A stretch of DNA of 35,435 nt from Chloroflexota bacterium (GTDB taxonomy: Bacteria > Chloroflexota > Limnocylindria > Limnocylindrales > CSP1-4). Shown piece after piece: positions 25,748-33,352 of this stretch. The notes beneath the pieces were generated by a model that was not told the DNA's origin, ran no database searches, and was given only the letters and a program-made list of their open reading frames with translations. Numbering within the stretch: the first letter of the stretch is position 1; the number at the start of each line of letters is the position of its first letter. The DNA lies in assembly GCA_027364875.1 (NCBI GenBank), contig DAHXON010000030.1, positions 1-35,435 on the forward strand, written 5' to 3'. The position numbers were made by a program, and so were the translations under genes.

Positions 25748-27074
25748 GGCGGGTTTCGGCGAGGCGGCGCTGGAGGAACCGGCGCTCGGCGTCGTTGACG
25801 GCCAGGGCCGCGGCCCGTTCGTACTCGGCGACGGCCTCCGGAAGGCGACCGAGCCGGCGCAGCATGTCGGCTCGCGCCGCCGGCAGGAGGTGATAGCCGG
25901 CCAGCCGCCCTCGAACCATCGGGTCGTCCAGCAGTGAAAGCCCGGCTGCCGGACCATCGGCCTGCGCGACCGCGACAGCCCTGTTGAGCGTGACCACCGG
26001 GTTCGGGTCGATCCGTTCGAGGCCGGCGTAGAGCGTGGCAATTACCCGCCAGTCGGTTCGAGCGCCGTCGATGGTTCGGGCGTGCTCGGCGGCGATCGCC
26101 GCCTGGAGCAAGTAGCGGCCTGCAGGGACGGCCCGGGCGGCGGCGAATCCCAGATCGAGCGCCACGAAACCGCGCTCGATCTCGCCCCGTTCCCAAAGAG
26201 CGCGGTCCTGATCCTCGAGAAGAGCTATCGAGCCGTCTGACGTCAGCCGAGCATCCCGGCGGGAGTCCTGGAAGAGAAAGAGCGCCAGCAGGCCGTGCGT
26301 CTCGGATCGAGCGGGCAACAAGCCGGCGAGAATCGAGGCAAGCCGAATCGCCTCGGCGCACAGCTCCTGTCGAACCGACAACTCGCCCGACGTCGCCAGG
26401 TAGCCCTCGTTGAAGACCAGGTACAGGGTCGCGAGCACGCCGTCCAGGCGCGCCGGCAGTTCGTCGCTTGTGGGAACGCGGTACGGGATTCCAGCTTCGC
26501 GGATCTTGCGTTTGGCCCGAACGAGCCGCTGGGCCAGAGTCGCCTCAGGCACGAGAAAAGCCCGCGCGATCTCCGGCGTGGTAAGTCCGCCGAGCGTACG
26601 CAGGGTCAGGGCGACGCGGGCGTCGAGCGGCAGCGCGGGATGGCAGCACGTGAAGATGAGTCGGAGGCGGTCGTCCTCGAGCCGGTCCTCGCTCCCGATC
26701 TGCATCGAATCGACCTCCCCTTCCGTTTCCCGGCCCAGACGGTCCAGCTTGTCCGCCTGCCGGCGCTCGCGCCGGATCCGGTCGAGGGCCCGGTTGCGTG
26801 CCGCAGTCGTCAGCCACGCCGCCGCGTTGGCAGGGATGCCATCCCGGGGCCACGTCTCCAGGGCGGCGGCGAAGGCTTCGGCGACAGCCTCCTCGGCGGC
26901 GTCGAAATCGCCGCCCAGGAACCTGATCGACGTCGCGAGAACCGCGCCGTAGGCCTCTCGATAGGCGCGCTCGATCGCGGCGCCGGGGTCGGTGGCGGTG
27001 GACGCGGCTGGGCCGGCGGCGGTGGACGCGGCTGGGTCGGCGGCGTTGGGCTCGGCGGGGTCGCGAGCGGCCAC
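25743..27074 (-). CDS. ECF sigma factor with C-terminal TPR-like domain (ECF42 type)
   Basis: This alternative sigma factor has an unusually long C-terminal extension. Of about 443 residues, the N-terminal part holds sigma region 2 (VLATSIRFLGGDFDAAEEAVAEAF, then the WLTTAARNRALDRIRRER segment) and sigma region 4 (LTLRTLGGLTTPEIARAFLVPEATLAQRLVRAKRKI). The last 230 or so residues form a helical TPR-like domain beginning near LYLVFNEGYLA. This architecture, plus the adjacent upstream YCII/DGPF gene, is the hallmark of group ECF42, in which the C-terminal domain replaces an anti-sigma factor as the control element. No anti-sigma gene is present. I chose the GTG at 27074, two bases after the YCII stop. 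A longer in-frame version starting at 27221 lies inside the YCII gene and reads as Arg/Pro-rich. An Ala/Ser/Thr-rich N-terminal linker is encoded by a duplicated 24-base unit. Confidence 0.92.
   Translation of the reverse strand: MAARDPAEPNAADPAASTAAGPAASTATDPGAAIERAYREAYGAVLATSIRFLGGDFDAAEEAVAEAFAAALETWPRDGIPANAAAWLTTAARNRALDRIRRERRQADKLDRLGRETEGEVDSMQIGSEDRLEDDRLRLIFTCCHPALPLDARVALTLRTLGGLTTPEIARAFLVPEATLAQRLVRAKRKIREAGIPYRVPTSDELPARLDGVLATLYLVFNEGYLATSGELSVRQELCAEAIRLASILAGLLPARSETHGLLALFLFQDSRRDARLTSDGSIALLEDQDRALWERGEIERGFVALDLGFAAARAVPAGRYLLQAAIAAEHARTIDGARTDWRVIATLYAGLERIDPNPVVTLNRAVAVAQADGPAAGLSLLDDPMVRGRLAGYHLLPAARADMLRRLGRLPEAVAEYERAAALAVNDAERRFLQRRLAETRQ
26994..27041. repeat. 24-base tandem duplication in the sigma factor gene
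   Basis: Two 24-base units (26994-27017 and 27018-27041) differ at a single base. They encode two copies of an eight-residue Pro-Ala-Ala-Ser-Thr-Ala-type unit in the N-terminal linker of the ECF sigma factor. Confidence 0.85.
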
Positions 27075-27076
27075 GG

Positions 27077-27475
27077 TCAGGTCGCGCGGCCGGGCACTCG
27101 GGCGGCCGGCTCCGGTCCGGTCATGCCGGGTTGCGGGACGATCGGGCGGACCTCGATCGAACCTAGCATCGCGGCCGGGCAGCGAGCCGCCGCCTCGAGG
27201 GCTTCGTCGAGGTCCCGGCACTCGAGGATGTAGTAGCCGCCCAGGACCTCCTTCGTCTCGGCGAACGGCCCGTCGGTGATCAGCCGGCTGCCATCGCGGA
27301 GCCGGACCGTGGTCGCGGAGCCGGAAGCCGCCAGCCGCTCGCCCGCGACGCGAATACGACGCTCATCGAGCCAGTCGTTGTACTCGAGGAATGGCGCCGA
27401 GATGCCCGCTTCGGCCGGATCCGCGCCCCGACCCTGCTCGCTCTCCGGCGTGTAGACCAGAAGGATGTATCTCAT
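27077..27475 (-). CDS. YCII/DGPF-domain protein, partner of the ECF sigma factor
   Basis: This 132-residue YCII-related protein begins MRYILLVYTPE and has the diagnostic DGPF motif at residues 68-71 (ITDGPFAETKEVLGGYYIL). DGPF proteins are the constant genomic companions and targets of ECF42 sigma factors; their biochemical role is not established. The ATG at 27475 has GGAGG 7 bases upstream. The C-terminal 25 residues are Pro/Ala/Arg-rich, past the domain. The sigma factor gene follows with only two bases between stop and start. A promoter matching the ECF42 pattern lies upstream, implying positive autoregulation of the pair. Confidence 0.93.
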   Translation of the reverse strand: MRYILLVYTPESEQGRGADPAEAGISAPFLEYNDWLDERRIRVAGERLAASGSATTVRLRDGSRLITDGPFAETKEVLGGYYILECRDLDEALEAAARCPAAMLGSIEVRPIVPQPGMTGPEPAARVPGRAT

Positions 27476-27545
27476 TTCGAACCTCCGAGACCGGTTCTGG
27501 CTTTGGGGCCGGACCTTCCGCCGGCCGACCTTCGATCATCGGGAA

Positions 27546-27572
27546 GACGAGCACGGAGCCGGCGAATCGACA
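27546..27572 (-). promoter_or_regulatory. ECF42-type promoter of the YCII-sigma operon
   Basis: On the minus strand TGTCGA (27572-27567), 17 bases, CGTC (27549-27546) lies about 70 bases upstream of the YCII start. The element has the same key bases and spacing as the one before the VOC gene, and both share the extended box TGTCGATTCG. Confidence 0.75.
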
Positions 27573-28043
27573 ATCGGGCGGCAATTGCGGCACACGTTCC
27601 GGGAATCGGCCGCCGTAGCGCTCGTGGCATCCGCCTCGCGCAACGCCCCCTTCTCGCGCGGCGGTGGTGGTGGCGAGGAAGGGGCCGCAGCGGCCCGGCG
27701 CGCGGCCGGCGGAAGGGACCGCCGGCGCGGTGCGCCCCTGCCGCGGCCCATCTGCGCGCGATTCTTGAACAACTTACATGGGGCGGAAGTTGTTCGAGGA
27801 ATCGAGGGCTTCAGGGCGGCCGAAAGACGCGTTGGCGGCCGTTCCACGCACGAACTGTGGCGCGTCGGGGCTCCAACTGCGTGTCCCGGGCGCCTGGTTC
27901 TCGAACAACTTTCGCCTGACGGAAGTTGTACAGGTTCTGGGGCTCGGCCCGGCGCGGGAGCGCGGTGCGGGGGCGCGGCCACGGCTCGGCCGGACGCGGC
28001 GCGGCCCGGCGCGGGGCCCGGCACGCGAAGGATTCTGACAACC
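27573..28043. other. long intergenic region between the YCII promoter and GH12 gene
   Basis: Several Arg/Ala/Gly-rich open frames exist on both strands, but none has a ribosome site or a recognisable protein, so I call no gene. The middle of the region (27764-27934) is a palindromic element described separately. The part at 27640-27760 and 27955-28025 is very GC-rich simple sequence. Confidence 0.5.
27764..27934. repeat. composite palindromic element with structured core
   Basis: Two related palindromes share the form GAACAACTT-N11-AAGTTGTT. The first is at 27767-27795 (9-bp arms) and the second at 27905-27929 (7-bp arms); both spacers end in CGG. The facing arms AAGTTGTTCGAG (27787-27798) and CTCGAACAACTT (27900-27911) are perfect 12-base inverted repeats of each other. 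The outer arms match at 10 of 12. The core also folds: GACGCG (27826-27831) pairs with CGCGTC (27861-27866), stacked on CCAC/GTGG (27844-27847 with 27857-27860). It could be a mobile intergenic repeat (MITE-like), a small RNA or a double operator. No other copy is seen in this window. Confidence 0.6.
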
Positions 28044-28064
28044 TCTGGCGCGCGATCCGCCAGA
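28044..28064 (+). promoter_or_regulatory. inverted repeat just before the GH12 start codon
   Basis: TCTGGCG (28044-28050) and CGCCAGA (28058-28064) form 7-bp arms around a 7-base spacer, ending 8 bases before the ATG, where a ribosome site would be expected. It may be an operator or an RNA hairpin limiting translation. Confidence 0.45.
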
Positions 28065-28072
28065 ATGTGCGC

Positions 28073-28810
28073 ATGGATCGGGTGTGCGGACACGGCGAGT
28101 CACTGGCTCGCGGCAAGTTCCTGCTGCTGAACAACCTGTGGGGCGCGCGCGACGGGCGCGGCACGCAATGCCTGGTTTCGGAGGCCGCGGTCGGCCCGGA
28201 CGGCTCGGTTGCGTGGTCCACGAGCTGGGATTGGGAGGGCCCGCCGGACTCGGTCAAGTCGTACGTGAGCGCACTCCTCGGCTGGCACTGGGGCTGGCCG
28301 AAGCCCGGCAGCGGCCTGCCGATCAGGACCGCCGATCTGGCGCAGGCGCGCTCCGACTGGGCGCTCGAGCTGACGTCGAGCCGGCCCGGACGGCTGAACG
28401 TCTCCTACGACATCTGGCTCGCGGGCGTGCCCGATCCGTCGATGGACGACCTGTCGGACGAGGTGATGATCTGGCTCCATCGTGAAGGCGGCCCCACGCC
28501 GATCGGCCGGGTGAGCGGCACGGTAGACGTCGACGGAGCCCGGTGGGAGCTCTGGGAGGGACCGCATCCCAGTCGAGGCTGGATGGTCCATTCCTTCGTC
28601 CGCACGGAGAGCGCGGCGGGCGCAGCCGGCACCGAGCGCGCCGCGAGCGCCATCTCGACATCGCTCGACCTCAAGGCCTTCCTCGATCACCTCGCGCCAC
28701 GGATGCCCGACGCGACATACCTCGTCGGCATCGAGGCCGGCGCGGAGATCTTCTACGGCGCGGGCAGCCTCGAGACGACGTGCTACGCGGTCAGCCTCGC
28801 GGGCGCCTGA
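28073..28810 (+). CDS. glycoside hydrolase family 12-like protein without signal peptide
   Basis: The 245 residues match the beta-jelly-roll GH12 family (endoglucanases and xyloglucanases that cleave beta-1,4-glucans with retention). Features are LNNLWGARDGRGTQC near the N-terminus (the family NNxWG...GxQC), the paired WSTSWDWEG and VKSYVSALLG strands, SDEVMIWLHREG with the expected nucleophile Glu130, and EAGAEIFYGAGSLE with the likely acid/base Glu225. The start at 28073 begins just before the family core. There is no signal peptide, which is unusual because GH12 enzymes normally act outside the cell. A longer in-frame reading upstream is Arg/Gly-rich without a signal sequence. It converges on a peroxiredoxin-like gene with 12 bases between the stops. 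A cellulose-synthase-like GT2 lies 0.9 kb away. Confidence 0.8.
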   Translation: MDRVCGHGESLARGKFLLLNNLWGARDGRGTQCLVSEAAVGPDGSVAWSTSWDWEGPPDSVKSYVSALLGWHWGWPKPGSGLPIRTADLAQARSDWALELTSSRPGRLNVSYDIWLAGVPDPSMDDLSDEVMIWLHREGGPTPIGRVSGTVDVDGARWELWEGPHPSRGWMVHSFVRTESAAGAAGTERAASAISTSLDLKAFLDHLAPRMPDATYLVGIEAGAEIFYGAGSLETTCYAVSLAGA

Positions 28811-28822
28811 ACCAGCCGCGAT

Positions 28823-29425
28823 TCAGTCCTGACGGGAGCTCGCCAGAACCTCGCGCATCGTTCGGCCGTAGGGCCAGAAGTCGTCGCGCTGCCTGCTGTC
28901 CCACTTCGCCCGCATCTCCGGCGTGCTGATGTCCCAGTCGGAGCGGATCTTCCGGGTGATCTCGCGCAGGTCGTGGCGCAGATCCTCGTTGGATGGCCGG
29001 CCCCAGAACCAGTAGCCGTTGTAGATCTTGAAGATGCGAAGGCCCGGCTCGAGCACGAACGTGTGCGGGATCATCGGGTTGTGCTCCGGATCCGTGTACT
29101 CGGCGATGTCGAGGTCCTTCTGGACGATGCGGCCCGGATCGGACAGGAACGGCCAGGTGGCGCCCAGACCGTCTCGGAGCTCGTTGGTCTCGAGCAGGCC
29201 GTCGGTGGAGATCGTGACGACCTTCGTGTAGGCCACGTTGATCTCCGGCCAGAGCTGCACGAGGTTGGTCAGCTGGCGCCGATCCTTGGGGCAGAAGGCG
29301 CCCCGCGACAGGACGACGACCATTGGGTCGCCACCCTGCATCTCCGATAGTCGGCGGCGCTTGCCGCTCTGGTCGGGCAGTTCGAAGTCGGGGAAGGTGG
29401 CGCCGGGCACGATGTCCGCTCGCAT
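28823..29425 (-). CDS. peroxiredoxin-like (AhpC/TSA thioredoxin-fold) protein
   Basis: This 200-residue thioredoxin-fold protein is of the AhpC/TSA/redoxin type. It starts MRADIVPGATFPDFELPDQSG, followed by LSRGAFCPKDRRQL, which places a single peroxidatic-type Cys45, and TISTDGLLETNELRDGLGATWPFLSD. No second resolving cysteine is obvious nearby. The C-terminal 60 residues (IYNGYWFWGRPSNEDLRHDLREI) are characteristic of a peroxiredoxin-like subfamily. It probably reduces peroxides in the cytoplasm. The ATG at 29425 is preceded by AAGGAA. The same frame stays open far upstream, but that part is antisense to the GT2 gene and is Arg/Asp/His-rich. It is divergent from the GT2 gene. Confidence 0.88.
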   Translation of the reverse strand: MRADIVPGATFPDFELPDQSGKRRRLSEMQGGDPMVVVLSRGAFCPKDRRQLTNLVQLWPEINVAYTKVVTISTDGLLETNELRDGLGATWPFLSDPGRIVQKDLDIAEYTDPEHNPMIPHTFVLEPGLRIFKIYNGYWFWGRPSNEDLRHDLREITRKIRSDWDISTPEMRAKWDSRQRDDFWPYGRTMREVLASSRQD

Positions 29426-29677
29426 GTCTCGTTTCCTTTCGATGAGCGGCGCGCCAGGCCGCGTCGCCGGCGATGGTTCCATCTGGTCGAGCCGATGATC
29501 GCAAAGCAGCCGCCGGACCCCTTGACCGAGCAACGACCTGTCCCGCGCCGCGCCCACCCGCGCGCCGTGAGCCGACGACCACCAGGCCTGCCTGCCCCCC
29601 GCTGCAACGACTCTGATATCCGGGGGGCCGCGCCGTAAACGCCGATCGACCCTTGCGTACTGGCATGGTTGCGAGCC
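29426..29677. other. divergent intergenic region, peroxiredoxin-like/GT2
   Basis: This 252-base region must hold both promoters, but I cannot identify convincing -35/-10 boxes or an operator, and no gene is supported. Confidence 0.4.
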
Positions 29678-31912
29678 ATGCCGGACCTGACGCTTCTCAC
29701 GTCGTTCGCCATCCTCGCGGTCTCGACGGCGTTCCTGCTCGCCGAGGGCGAAGTCCCGATGCCCGGCTGGGCCTGGCGCTTCCAGGCCTTCGTGGCGATC
29801 GGGCTGGGCGTGGCGCTGCTGGCCTTCCTCACGGGATCGACAGGCCCAATCCAGGCCGGCCTCGCGGTCGCGGTCGTGGCGCTGGTCAGCCCGCGCCGCT
29901 GGTTTGCCATCGGGACGATCTGCTTCGCCAGCCTGCTGGTGACGACCGTCCTTTACATCGCCTATCTCGCCCAGGCCGCGGTTCTGCTCGCCCACGATCC
30001 CACGTCGGTGCTCCTGGGCGGTGCGCTCGTCGTGCTCGAGGTAGCTGCGCTGGCCCTGATCCTCGGGACGGCGTTCGAGATGGTGGACGCGATCTGCTCG
30101 ATCGAGCGCGAGCCGCCGCTGCCGCCTCCGCCCGCCCGCTGGCCGGTCGTCTGTATCCAGGTGCCGACGTACAACGAGCCGCCCGAGCTCGTCATCGAGA
30201 CCGTCCGGTCGCTCGTCGCCCTCGACTATCCGGCCCTGCGCGTCCAGGTGATCGACAACAACACACCGGACTCCGAGTTGTGGCGACCGCTCATGGAGGA
30301 GTGCACCCGGCTCGCGACGGAAGGCCACCAGGTCGAGTTCATTCACCTGCCGCATTGGCCCGGCTTCAAGGCCGGGGCGCTCAACTGGGGTCGGGATCAT
30401 CTGGCGCCCGACGTCGAGATCGTGGGCATCATCGACGCGGACTACATCGTCAAGCCCAACTGGCTGACGTCCCTGGTCCCCTACTTCAACGATCCCGCGG
30501 TCGCCTTCGTCCAGACGCCCCAGGATTACCGGACCTGGGAGGATTCGGCGTTCTACCGGGCCTGCTACGTTGGCCTTGCCTACTTCTTCAAGGTGGGCAT
30601 GGTCAGCCGGAACCATTGGAACGCGATCATCTTCGCCGGGACGATGGGCCTGATTCGCCGCTCGGCCCTCGACGAGGTGGGCGGCTGGGACGAGGACATC
30701 ATCACCGAGGACGCCGAGGTGAGTCTGCGCGTCCTCGCCCGAGGCTACCGGTCGGTCTATATCCCGCGAGCTTTCGGGCGGGGGATCATGCCCCTGACGT
30801 ACGAGGGCCTTCGCAAGCAGCGCTTCCGGTGGGCCTTCGGCGGGGTCCAGATCCTGCGGCGCCACTGGCGGACGCTCCTCGACTCGCGCTCCCGGCTGAC
30901 CGTCGCCCAGCGCTACGCCCACCTCATGGGTTCGCTGTGGTGGTTCAACGACTTCCTGACGCTCGGCTTCACCGCGTTCGTGATCGCCACCGCTGTCGGG
31001 GCCGTGCTGGATCGCCCGTTCGTCATCCAGCGGCTCACCGGCATCGGCATCGTGCTGCCTACCGTCTACATCGTCCTCGCGCTGGTCAGGTACCTGTGGG
31101 CCCTGCGTGTGACGACCGGCTCGGGCCCCGTTCTCGCCATGGCCGCTCTGCGAGTCAACTTCTCGCTGAGCTGGGTGATCGCCCTCGCCTGCCTGCGCGG
31201 CCTGGTACAGAAGAAGGGCGTGTTCCTGCGGACGCCAAAGTTCGCCGGCGCGGCCGCGGTCCGCGAGATTCGAATGGTCTGGGTGGAGTCGCTCGTCGCG
31301 GCCGTGTCCGCGGTGCTGCTCGTGCTGGTGGTGGCCCGCCTCGGGCTGGCGCCGCTGGGGCTCGTGCTGATCGGGCTGCTCGCCTGGGCGCTGCTCATCT
31401 ACGGCTCGGCAACGGTGTACGCCCTGGGCGATCCGAATCGCGCGCCGCTCGAGGAAGTCCTGCGCCGCAAGATGGGCCTCGAGCTGACACCGAGCGTCGG
31501 CGACGTGATGAACAGCGGCTTCGGCCGGCTCGGGCTCGTTGCCGGCGGAGTCCTGGCCCTGGCCCTCGCGGCGGGCGTCGTCGCCGCGAGCGCCCAGCCG
31601 CCGGGTTCCGCCCTGCCGTTCAAGGCGGTTCCGGCCGGGCCGGTCACGGGGCCGTTCCTGGGCATCCCGGCCGCGCCAACCGCCGCTCCGACTCCATTGG
31701 CCAGCGCCGGACCGACGGCGAGCCCGACCGCCGTGGTCGCCGGCCAGACGGCAACGCCCGCCTCGACCGCCCGGCCGACTCCGGCGCCAACTCCCGTGCC
31801 GGCTGCGACGCCGGCGCCGACGGCCCGGCCGACTCCGGCCCCAACGCCCGTGCCGGCTGCGACGCCGACGCCGCCGCCACCGGCCGCGGCGACGCCCATA
31901 GCCACGCGATAG
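29678..31912 (+). CDS. cellulose-synthase-like family 2 glycosyltransferase
   Basis: This processive GT2 enzyme of the inner membrane resembles BcsA-type polysaccharide synthases and glucan/hyaluronan synthases, which use a UDP-sugar and extrude the chain through their own channel. The 744 residues have about four helices at the N-terminus, then the GT-A domain. Motifs are VPTYNEPPELV (donor region), IIDADYIVKPNW with DAD at 253-255, TED at 343-345, and QRFRW at 381-385 (the QxxRW motif). About six more helices follow. No PilZ domain follows, so c-di-GMP control of the cellulose type is not indicated. The last 90 residues are a Pro/Thr/Ala-rich tail containing a 54-base tandem repeat. The ATG at 29678 is chosen; a TTG nine bases upstream is in frame. 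The polymer made is unknown. Confidence 0.9.
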   Translation: MPDLTLLTSFAILAVSTAFLLAEGEVPMPGWAWRFQAFVAIGLGVALLAFLTGSTGPIQAGLAVAVVALVSPRRWFAIGTICFASLLVTTVLYIAYLAQAAVLLAHDPTSVLLGGALVVLEVAALALILGTAFEMVDAICSIEREPPLPPPPARWPVVCIQVPTYNEPPELVIETVRSLVALDYPALRVQVIDNNTPDSELWRPLMEECTRLATEGHQVEFIHLPHWPGFKAGALNWGRDHLAPDVEIVGIIDADYIVKPNWLTSLVPYFNDPAVAFVQTPQDYRTWEDSAFYRACYVGLAYFFKVGMVSRNHWNAIIFAGTMGLIRRSALDEVGGWDEDIITEDAEVSLRVLARGYRSVYIPRAFGRGIMPLTYEGLRKQRFRWAFGGVQILRRHWRTLLDSRSRLTVAQRYAHLMGSLWWFNDFLTLGFTAFVIATAVGAVLDRPFVIQRLTGIGIVLPTVYIVLALVRYLWALRVTTGSGPVLAMAALRVNFSLSWVIALACLRGLVQKKGVFLRTPKFAGAAAVREIRMVWVESLVAAVSAVLLVLVVARLGLAPLGLVLIGLLAWALLIYGSATVYALGDPNRAPLEEVLRRKMGLELTPSVGDVMNSGFGRLGLVAGGVLALALAAGVVAASAQPPGSALPFKAVPAGPVTGPFLGIPAAPTAAPTPLASAGPTASPTAVVAGQTATPASTARPTPAPTPVPAATPAPTARPTPAPTPVPAATPTPPPPAAATPIATR
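31769..31876. repeat. 54-base tandem repeat in the GT2 C-terminal tail
   Basis: Two 54-base units (31769-31822 and 31823-31876) encode an 18-residue Ala-Arg-Pro-Thr-Pro-type unit twice, with differences only at the end and a few silent changes. Confidence 0.85.
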
Positions 31913-31914
31913 TC

Positions 31915-31943
31915 GCGCCGGAGCAAAGCGAGGGCTCCGGCGC
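31915..31943 (+). terminator. hairpin after the GT2 gene
   Basis: GCGCCGGAGC (31915-31924) and GCTCCGGCGC (31934-31943) form a perfect 10-bp stem with a 9-base loop, starting three bases after the stop codon. There is no T-run, but the position and strength suggest a transcription terminator. Confidence 0.6.
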
Positions 31944-32050
31944 CGCCGGCCCTGCTCCGGCCCGCCGCCGGCTCCGGCCCCGCCCGCGCCGGCTCTCGTA
32001 GGCGGTTTCGCGGAGAAGACCCATGGACCATCCACCCCGCCCGCTCACGA

Positions 32051-32088
32051 GTTCTCATGACGAGAACCCGCGAGGTCCTTCCTATACT
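32051..32088 (+). promoter_or_regulatory. candidate promoter/operator of the FIST-kinase operon
   Basis: GTTCTC (32051-32056) and GAGAAC (32062-32067) form an inverted repeat with a 5-base spacer. TATACT at 32083-32088 is a good -10 box, and the inverted repeat covers the expected -35 position. A promoter here implies translation starts downstream, at 32147. Confidence 0.45.
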
Positions 32089-32146
32089 CGCCGAGCCGTT
32101 CCCGGGGTCGCCATGCCCGTTTTCTGGCTCAGCTGTGGGTGGGCGC

Positions 32147-33316
32147 ATGCAAGACCATCGGGTTCGCGTGGGCATCGGATCGTGCACGCGCGGCGAGGCA
32201 TTCGAAGCCGGCCGGGAGGCGGCAACTGCCGCCGTCGCACCGCTGGAGGGCGCTGAAGCAGGGCTCGTTCTGGTGTTCGCCACGCCCCGCTACGACCTGC
32301 CGGCGCTGCTCCGGGGCGTAAGGTCGGTCACGGGCGACGCGCTCCTGGTGGGCTGCACCGGTTCAGGGGAGATCGTCGGCGGCCAGTATCTGGGTTTCGG
32401 GGGCGGCGTCGGCGTGCTGGCGATGACCGCCGGGCCATACCGCTTCGCCGCCGCCTCGGCATCCGACATCGAAGGCGACCTCGACGGCGTGGGCCAGACG
32501 CTGGCTCGCGTCGCGCGCGGCCGGGCCGGCAACAGCCCCAACGGCGCCGCGCTCCTCATAACCGACTCGCTCCTGGGCGACCTGCAGCAATTCGTGCAGG
32601 GCGTCTACCGCGTGTGCGGCCCCAAGGTCTCCATGGTCGGCGGAGCGGCCGGCGACGAGCAGCGATTCGTCAAGTCGTCGGTCTTCCACGACGGCGAGGT
32701 GCTCAACAAGGCGGCCCTGGTTCTCTGGATCGCGAGCGAGCGGCCGCTCCGAGTGGTCACCCGCCACGGCTGGGATCCGATCGGGGCCCCGCTGCTGGTC
32801 ACGAGCGCCGAGGGCACTCAGATCGCGGAACTGGGCGGACGGCCGGCGGCCGCCGCGTACGAGGAGGAACTGGGGCTCGAGACCGAGCTGACGCCCGACA
32901 ACTTCTGGGGGACTTCGATCTGGCATCCGTTCGGGCTGATGCAGCCGGACGGGACCCACATCATCCGCGTCGCGCGGTCCAAGAACGACCAGGGCACGCT
33001 CACGATCCAGGGCTGCGTGCCACCGGTCGGCAGCGCGGTCCAGGTGATGGGCGGCTCCGTCGACGATCTGCTCGACGTCACCGAAGAGGTCGCCGAGACC
33101 GCAATCGAGGCGGCCCCGGAACCGGCCGTCCTGCTGACCTTCAGCTGCGCGGCCCGGGCGATGATCTTCAAGGATCGAGCGCCCGAGGAGGCCCGGCGTC
33201 TGCAGGAGGCGGCGGGCGACGTCCCGACGTTCGGCTTCTACTGCTGCGCCGAGTTCGCGCGGACGGCGGGCGTCCTGGGCACGCACAACGCCACGCTCAC
33301 GGCAGTGGCGCTTTGA
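32147..33316 (+). CDS. FIST domain sensory protein (FIST N and C)
   Basis: This 389-residue protein contains the FIST N-terminal domain (LVGCTGSGEIVGG and similar Gly-rich strands) and the FIST C-terminal domain (VQVMGGSVDDLLD, AVLLTFSCAARAMIF, and FGFYCCAEFARTAG near the end). FIST proteins are cytoplasmic small-ligand sensors, proposed to bind amino acids, and often occur with histidine kinases or diguanylate cyclases. The ATG at 32147 begins just before the domain. A start at 32057 is possible but lies within the probable promoter region. The histidine kinase gene follows after 36 bases on the same strand, so the two very likely form a sensory pair. Confidence 0.9.
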   Translation: MQDHRVRVGIGSCTRGEAFEAGREAATAAVAPLEGAEAGLVLVFATPRYDLPALLRGVRSVTGDALLVGCTGSGEIVGGQYLGFGGGVGVLAMTAGPYRFAAASASDIEGDLDGVGQTLARVARGRAGNSPNGAALLITDSLLGDLQQFVQGVYRVCGPKVSMVGGAAGDEQRFVKSSVFHDGEVLNKAALVLWIASERPLRVVTRHGWDPIGAPLLVTSAEGTQIAELGGRPAAAAYEEELGLETELTPDNFWGTSIWHPFGLMQPDGTHIIRVARSKNDQGTLTIQGCVPPVGSAVQVMGGSVDDLLDVTEEVAETAIEAAPEPAVLLTFSCAARAMIFKDRAPEEARRLQEAAGDVPTFGFYCCAEFARTAGVLGTHNATLTAVAL

Positions 33317-33352
33317 GGCAGGAACAGGCGTCCCGCCTGGTTGGGGTAAGAA

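Noticed and set aside
27774-28103. Open frames on both strands across the palindromic element
   Set aside because: The shared peptide pieces on both strands come from the palindromes; there is no ribosome site or domain.
31769-31876. Possible CRISPR-like or non-coding repeat array
   Set aside because: Only two units without spacers, in frame with the GT2 tail; a coding tandem duplication.
29426-32035. Apparent N-terminal extension of the peroxiredoxin-like gene through the GT2 gene
   Set aside because: It is antisense to a clear glycosyltransferase and is low-complexity; the peroxiredoxin-like start at 29425 has its own ribosome site.
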